Shown piece by piece: positions 58,071 to 64,000 of a DNA stretch of 64,000 nt. The stretch covers positions 174,005-238,004 of the forward strand of contig JAMFTG010000214.1 in the NCBI GenBank assembly GCA_023974075.1, written 5' to 3'. Made by a program: the position numbers and the translations under genes. The DNA is from Chaenocephalus aceratus (lineage: Eukaryota; Chordata; Actinopteri; Perciformes; Channichthyidae). The notes under the pieces are model-generated. The model saw only the letters and a program-made list of their open reading frames with translations, did not search any database and had not been told where the DNA came from. The first letter of the stretch is position 1, and every line of letters begins with the position of its first letter.

Positions 58071-61000
58071 TAAAACTAAAAACTATGCACCGTATAATCG
58101 GCCTGCACGTGCCGTTAACATCCATGTTATCAAAGTCCAGCCAAAGCAGATCTCCTCTCATGACATAGAAGTCCAACAAATAAAATTAGCCCTCCTAAAT
58201 GTCAGATCTCTGAATAATACAACCTTTGTAGTTAATGACCTGATTAAAGAAAATAATTAGATTGCATCTGCTTAGTGGAGACATGGCTTAATAACGACAC
58301 AGCTACATCAATAATGAGAGAGACCTGTCCACCAAACTATAGCTTTTATCAGCTGCCCAGAAATAACCGAAGAGGAGGAGGGGTTGCAGCCAGTTTCTCC
58401 TCAACATGTTTGTTCAGAATAACAGAACTAGGTGAGTTCATGTCGATGGAATATCTAGCCATTGAACATAAAACTGAATCAACCATAATTGTCACAATAT
58501 ACCGTCCACCTAGACACTCGCCATCATGTATACAAGAGTCCTCTGAGCTGATCTCACTGTGTTACCAGTTACGATAAGGTGATCCTAAACGGAGACCTGA
58601 ATATTCATATCAATAAAAAAGCGGACTCCAAAGCTATAGAGCTTGCAAATCTACTAGATAGCTTTGATCTAACACAGCATATAATGAATGCAACTCACCG
58701 ACATGGTAACACATTAGACTTAGTGATAACAACTGGACTAAACATCAATAATATCTCAATAACTGAGCTACCTCTCCGACCATCACTGTATATTCTTTGA
58801 TGCTGAAATGACCCTGACTAAAACTAAAAAAGAAGTCATGGTTAAAAAAAGGCTCCTTAACGACAAAGCTTTATCAAAGTTCACCGATCTCATCAGACTC
58901 TATGAACCACACAGTCATGACAGCTCTCTGAATGAAATGGTAGAACATCTCAATGATGCTCTATCATCTGTATTAAATTCTGTTGCCCCACTAAAAACTA
59001 AAAAGAAATCGACAAGCAAAGCCTCCCCTTGGTTGAACTATAATGTCGTCAAGGAAGAAAAAAGGAAATTTCGTGCAGCAGAGAGAAAATGGAGGGAAAC
59101 AAAATCCACTATCTGCTGTGAAATCTACAAAGATGCTTTAACTGCCTTTAACAGAACCATCCGACGAGCAAGGAAAGCTTCTGTTTCCAATATTAGCACA
59201 GAGTCCTTTTCTCCACTATCGATCAGCTGCTAAACCCTGTCTCTGCCCCCCCACCCCTTGCTCTGTTTTTTGAGAACAAAATAACTTCAATCAGAGCTAG
59301 TATCAATACTAGTGGAGGTGGAGATGAACCCGATCTCAGTAGAGTATGTAATGTAACCATGAGTAACTTCACATGCATCACACTAAGCGAACTGTGTAAA
59401 ACTGTTTCAGAAGCAAACTCCACAACCTCAGACATTGATCCCATCCCCACAACATTCTTTAAGCGAGTGTTTGATAGCATCTCCAGTCCTGGACGTCTTC
59501 CCTGATGCCTTTAAACAGCTGTTGTAAAGCCTCTATTAAAGAAACCTAAACTGGATAACAACACAGTAGAAAACCACAGAGCAATATCAAATCTACCTTT
59601 TATCAGTCAAATATTGGAAAGAATTGTCTCAGTCCAAATCAATTCCTATCTTAAAGAAAACAACATGTTAGAAGTGTTTCAGTCAGGTTTCAGAAGATAC
59701 CACAGTACGGAAACTGCACTCACAGGTAATTAGTGACCTCAGACTCAACTCTGATGCAAATAAAATCTCCATCCTATTAGATCTCAGTTTAGCTTTTGAT
59801 ACTATTGATCATAACATCCTAATAAATCCACTTGAAAAGCTTATTTGATTCTCTGGTTGCGTGTTGAACTGGATCAAAACATATATCAGAGGAAGGATGT
59901 TCTCTATTAGTCCAGGAGGCCATACATCAGAGAAACATGAGAGCCGCTACGGGGTTCCACAAGGGAGCTGCTTAGGCCCATTACTCTTTTCTCTCTATGT
60001 GTTACCGCTCGGCGACATCATCAGAGAGCATGGTATAGATTTCCACAGCCATGCGGATGATACACAATTATACATATCCGCTGAACCAAATGATGTGACA
60101 GCCATAAACTCCATTACCAACTGCCTGACAGCAATAAACAAATGGATGAACGATAACTTTCTTAAATTGAATGAGGACAAAACTGAAGTCCTACTTGTCG
60201 GCCCCAAATCAAAAAGAGAGATGCTAACAAATAATCTAGGAAGTTTAACCACTTTGATTAAACCGGAGGTGACAAGTCTCGGTGTCATCCTGGACTCAGA
60301 TTTGAACTTCAACGCCCATTTAAACAAAGTGACCAAAATAGCTTTACTTTCATCTCAGAAACATAGCGAAGGTAAGACCATTAATAAATCACATGATGCA
60401 GAGAAGCTAATTCATGCTTTTATATCTAGACACTGCAATGCACTATTCACTGGTCTCTCCAAGAAAGCTAGACTCCAGCTCATTCAAAACTCTGCAGCTA
60501 GACTACTGACGAATACCAAAATGAGGGAACACATTAGTCCTGTCTTAGCTACTCTACACTGGCTTCCTGTAACTTCTAGAATTGATTTGAAGGTGCTTCT
60601 CCTCATATACAAAGCTCTAAATGGACGAGGACCCAGCTACATTGCTCACTCTCTAATGAACTACACACACCCGCCAGAACACTGCGATCATCAGATGCAT
60701 GTCTATTAGAGGTCACCAGAAAGAGTCATAAGAAGATCGGTGATGCAGCCTTTGTAAACTACGCCCCAAAACTGTGGAAGACGCTACCCAACAATATTAG
60801 GGAAGCCAATACGTTGGGCATTTTTAAAAGGCAGCTTAAAACCGATCTCTTTACCAAAGCATTTGACTGACTTTACACTATTATACTGCACTATTCTCTG
60901 TGATTGACATTGCACTATTTCTCTATGTTTTATTCCCCATGTTTTTATTTTTAATTATTTTATCCCATTTTATGCTTTGCTCTTGCTGCTTGTTTTACAC

Positions 61001-61095
61001 TGATTTTATGTCTTATTTTTTACTGATGTAAAGCACTTTGAACTGAAATCCCCTATATGAAAGGTGCTAGATAAATAAAGTTATTATTATTATTA
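58071..61095 (+). mobile_element. L2-clade LINE inside the minisatellite, unit B
   Basis: Same insertion as 22917-29186, without the LTR element and MITE. Endonuclease part 58160-58800, linker 58808-59190, RT 59861-60709 (YGVPQGSCLGPLLFSLY, HADDTQLY). The 3' end is ATAAAGTTATTATT. A TAG replaces the frame after AAAGAAAAT near 58257, and further frameshifts occur, so it is inactive. Confidence 0.9.
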
Positions 61096-61290
61096 CTCAA
61101 GTACAAGATTTGAGTACTTCTACTTTTACTCAAGTACAGGATCTGAGTAGGCCTACTTCTACTTTTACTTAGAAGTAGATCTGAGTACTTCTACTTTTAT
61201 TTAGAAGCAGATCTGAGTACTTCTACTTTTATTTAGAAGCAGATCTGAGTACTTCTACTTTTATTTAGAAGCAGATCTGAGTACTTCTAC
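61096..61290. repeat. Minisatellite after unit B
   Basis: Same array as 29187-29386; the truncated third unit begins at its end. Confidence 0.9.
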
Positions 61291-61585
61291 GCAAGGGGGG
61301 CCGCCCACTTTTCAGGCCCTGCCCCACATTTTCGCAGCGGCGGATGCCGTATACAAATCTCGTTTCAATAATTCCCTCTACTCGAAAGTCACATCTAAAA
61401 CGCGATCTGATCTAGCTGTGTATATTTTGTTATTTTTTATTGTTATATTCAATCTCATTAGCTATAGGAATTTTTGAAGCTTGTAAAGGGAAGATGACAG
61501 CTCGCCTCTCACGTGCCACTCTGCTCTTCCACACCGCCGCTAACCCTCCCTCCCGCTGAAATTATGAATGTAAGGCGTATAGTAT
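61291..61585. repeat. Start of a third, truncated unit
   Basis: Sequence after the minisatellite at 61291 follows 1489-1770 and 29387-29665 closely (GCAAGGGGGG, then the Ser/Cys-type CGCAGCGGCGGATG segment). It diverges near ATGTAAGGCGTATAG, just before the point where the TIR element at 1803 begins in the other two copies. Confidence 0.8.
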
Positions 61586-62749
61586 ATCAGATAACACGGC
61601 AGGGTCCGTTACAGTTTTTTTAAATCTGATTTCAATTAAACAAAGTCTTAGCTTCAGAATATTAAACTTGTTTCGGCAAATTCAGATGATAAATACAACT
61701 TTGAAGCTTGTAACGGCATAATTACAAGTAGAGAACGGAGTAACTTTACGTCACAGCCAACACACTCTCACTCCCTAAGGTCCAATAGCGACGTTTGGTC
61801 AGTGTCCGTGGCGTCCAATTGTGACGCTCCTAGGCTCCTTCAGCGTCATAAAGGGACGCAAATAGCTTTCAACTGATTGCAATGTATTCCCATCTGCGTC
61901 GGGATTTGATGCTCATGGAAGCACGGCATTCGTTTGTGTCGGCTGCCCTTAAAGGCAATGTGAGCGTCCATTCCCATTGGATAACGGAGAATTGTACACC
62001 CGGAAGTAAGTATTCCCCTTACTGTCGATTGATTGTACAGTGATATCTGCACTACTCATCGACTAAAAAACACCAGATTATCCTTGTTAATTACACAACA
62101 TTGATTGGTTTAAATTGTGTGCAATGCTTTTGTATTTTTCCCCTTCGATTCGGAGAAACAAATATTTTTTCTGAGTAAAGGATGGCAGAAGACACTACAT
62201 TACCCAGAATCCCCAGCTATCGTTTGGACTACACCATGTGCTCTGTTTGACAAACCCCGTTTTTTTCACCATTCATTCCGATGGCTGGCGTCTATGTCAC
62301 ATGATCTTCACATTTCTCCCTGCAGAAAAAGAAAACATTGCCGAACTTCGTTTTATTCTCGGTGGAAAATGCCTATTTTAAAGTTAGTTTGGCCATTAAA
62401 ATGCGTTTTGATGTCATTTGATGCGAGAAATATGAGTTGTTATTTCAGATTATGTGTGCAGTGGATGGACATGATCTTTAGTTTGCAAGTTATTACGAAG
62501 ATTACTTCAGGAAATCGCGACGTTTTCATTGTTACCAAGGTGGTTGCTAGGGACGCTGCTATCGATATTATTTCTGTTATGTTGTGTAACTGTTTAATGG
62601 TGTTATCTTTATTGCTACCCCCCTTCCCCGTCAATGTATATGTTGGTCCACAGCCTAAACATATTAGTTTAACACAATCCGCATCTAAAGATACGTTATT
62701 TTCCCCTGTGCAATTCCTGTCTCACATCTCAGAGCACATTGTCATTAAC
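61586..62749. other. Right flank, no gene supported
   Basis: Sequence unrelated to the units. CpG-containing repeat-like stretches (GGTCCAATAGCGACG, TTGTGACGCTCCTAGG near 61780-61835) suggest a further transposon. The 223-codon plus-strand frame at 62117-62788 has no recognisable domain and runs into a repeat at its end. Confidence 0.3.
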
Positions 62750-63212
62750 AAATACCGGAAACAGACAGAAAACCTTTTTAAAAAATAAAATAATACCTTA
62801 TTCCGAGGGTACTTGCTTTTTCTCTTTGAAAGTCATCACATACCGGCATTGTAATACACGGTTCGGCTGCATTAAATATTACATATCTGCCGTAGTTCTG
62901 TATTTATAGAGCCCTGATGAGAAGAGCTCTAGACAAACATGAGGAACTGAAAACGTGACGTGGATCATAAATATATCAGCCATTAAACAACATCTTACAT
63001 TTCTTTTCACACAATACGTCTCCTTGCAGTATCAACACTAATTCGGCTGACTTTTATATTTGATCCAATTGGTAGATAGGCTGTATTTACACCATAAAGG
63101 TGCACAGCTGATATAAAGGGACACCTGGTGGTTAAAGCATGTTATTGAATTTCATTATTTTTATTATTAGATATTAATAGGATCCTTATAAAGTATATTC
63201 ATTACTCGTTAT
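62750..63212. mobile_element. Relative of the 48332 foldback element
   Basis: Parallels about 48530-48950 (AATACCTTATTCCGAG, then TACACGGTTCGGCTGC, GACGTGGATCATAAATA and TAGATATTAATAGGATCC). It holds part of one arm and the centre and stops at 63212; the second arm is not present. Confidence 0.75.
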
Positions 63213-64000
63213 TCTCTACTAATAGTTAATTAAAGACTGTATATAATGACTATTTTGCACATCCCTTCAAGATTTCAATATTTTAAGGTTTATTGACATA
63301 TCATATAGGCCTACACAACTATGGTGTAGTTCTGCACTGAATGAAAAAACTTGGGTCGCAGGTTCCTCAACAGTGCATTACAAGACATCTATCAATATGT
63401 GTGCATACCTCCAGCAATGTTAACTATGTTGAAGCACTTATTTTAACTGATATTATACATAATGTATTATACTCTTATAAGATGTATGCAGATATTTCAT
63501 CTCCGGCCTTGTCAGGTATTGAACAATCAATAAATAAAGAACACAGAATTGTTAAATATAAAACACAGAATTTGTGCGATTATACTAAATGATTTACAAA
63601 TAAACACCACTGCATTACAACTGTTACACATGCTGATGTAACGCAAATGTTCCAACTTTGGGATCAATAAAGTACATCTTATCTTAAGCTGATCGTTTGC
63701 TATGCCATATTTGCAAAATTTGCCTCTGAACCTTGACAAGTGCATGTTTCAGGCTTATCAATTAATGTAATGTAATGTAATATAATGTAATGTAATGTTA
63801 TCAATGAACAAGAGGAGGGGTCACACACATAAGACCAGCTGTTTAAATAAAGCTCTTCTGACCTTAGCTGGCATGTGTGTATATATATTAATGCTGCCCA
63901 TTATGGGCACGAGCAATGTTCACCCATTTATTAATTATATGTTAAATGTGAGTGTTTCCTATCCCTAAACCTCCAGGGATGTACACAGTTTAATACTGGC
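63213..64000. other. Right flank with LINE-tail motif and (TAATG)n
   Basis: TTGGGATCAATAAAGTACATC (63658-63678) resembles the 3' tail of fish LINEs or derived repeats. 63763-63800 is an imperfect TAATG pentamer repeat. No gene recognised. Confidence 0.4.

Noticed and set aside
62117..62788. 223-codon plus-strand ORF in the right flank
   Set aside because: Starts without clear promoter, has no recognisable domain, and its end lies in a transposon-like repeat; uncertain at best.

Overview
The window looks like repeat-dense euchromatin of a teleost fish, probably a percomorph. Evidence: two copies of a fish-specific FiNZ zinc-finger gene, L2-clade LINEs with TTATT or CCTTG tails, at least five hAT-type elements (several with exact 8-bp target duplications), a Harbinger MITE, a Ty3/Gypsy-like non-autonomous LTR element, and long AC, GT and AAG microsatellites. 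I saw no prokaryotic signature, tRNA, rRNA or CRISPR array. The species cannot be named from sequence alone.

Layout. 1-1439 is left flank made of transposon ends. From about 1440 the window is a tandem segmental duplication. Unit A is about 1489-29386, unit B about 29387-61290, and a third copy starts at 61291 and breaks off near 61585. Every boundary falls in the same 33-bp minisatellite (CAAGTAC/GAGTACTTCTAC), which suggests unequal exchange. Each unit carries, left to right: a TIR element; a foldback holding nested hAT elements; a unit-specific middle; a broken minus-strand SWIM-finger gene; a TIR element abutting a histone H2A fragment; a minus-strand FiNZ gene; and an L2 LINE inside the minisatellite. 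The A copy of FiNZ (18850-20568) is open. The B copy is broken by two frameshifts.

The units differ most in the middle. Unit A (8825-14192) has a 5'-truncated L2, the right ends of the nested elements and a TRIM pseudogene. Unit B (36786-45284) instead has a compact plus-strand cluster of small unrecognised ORFs. Four of its transcription units begin with copies of one promoter-like module (CACTCAAC, CACCC box, ATCAT-TAAA box), and some carry close AATAAA signals. The cluster does not look like a fish gene or an ordinary transposon. I read it as a candidate endogenous viral or virus-like element, since broken by a 1255-bp hAT insertion in its first ORF and by loss of the 3' end of its last.

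Differences between units also date insertions. The 2.6-kb LTR element and the Harbinger MITE are only in A. Two hATs, a solo LTR-like element and a 1-kb foldback are only in B. All of these probably post-date the duplication. The only intact, probably functional host gene I can support is the unit A FiNZ gene. FiNZ proteins are thought to act against transposons, which fits this neighbourhood.
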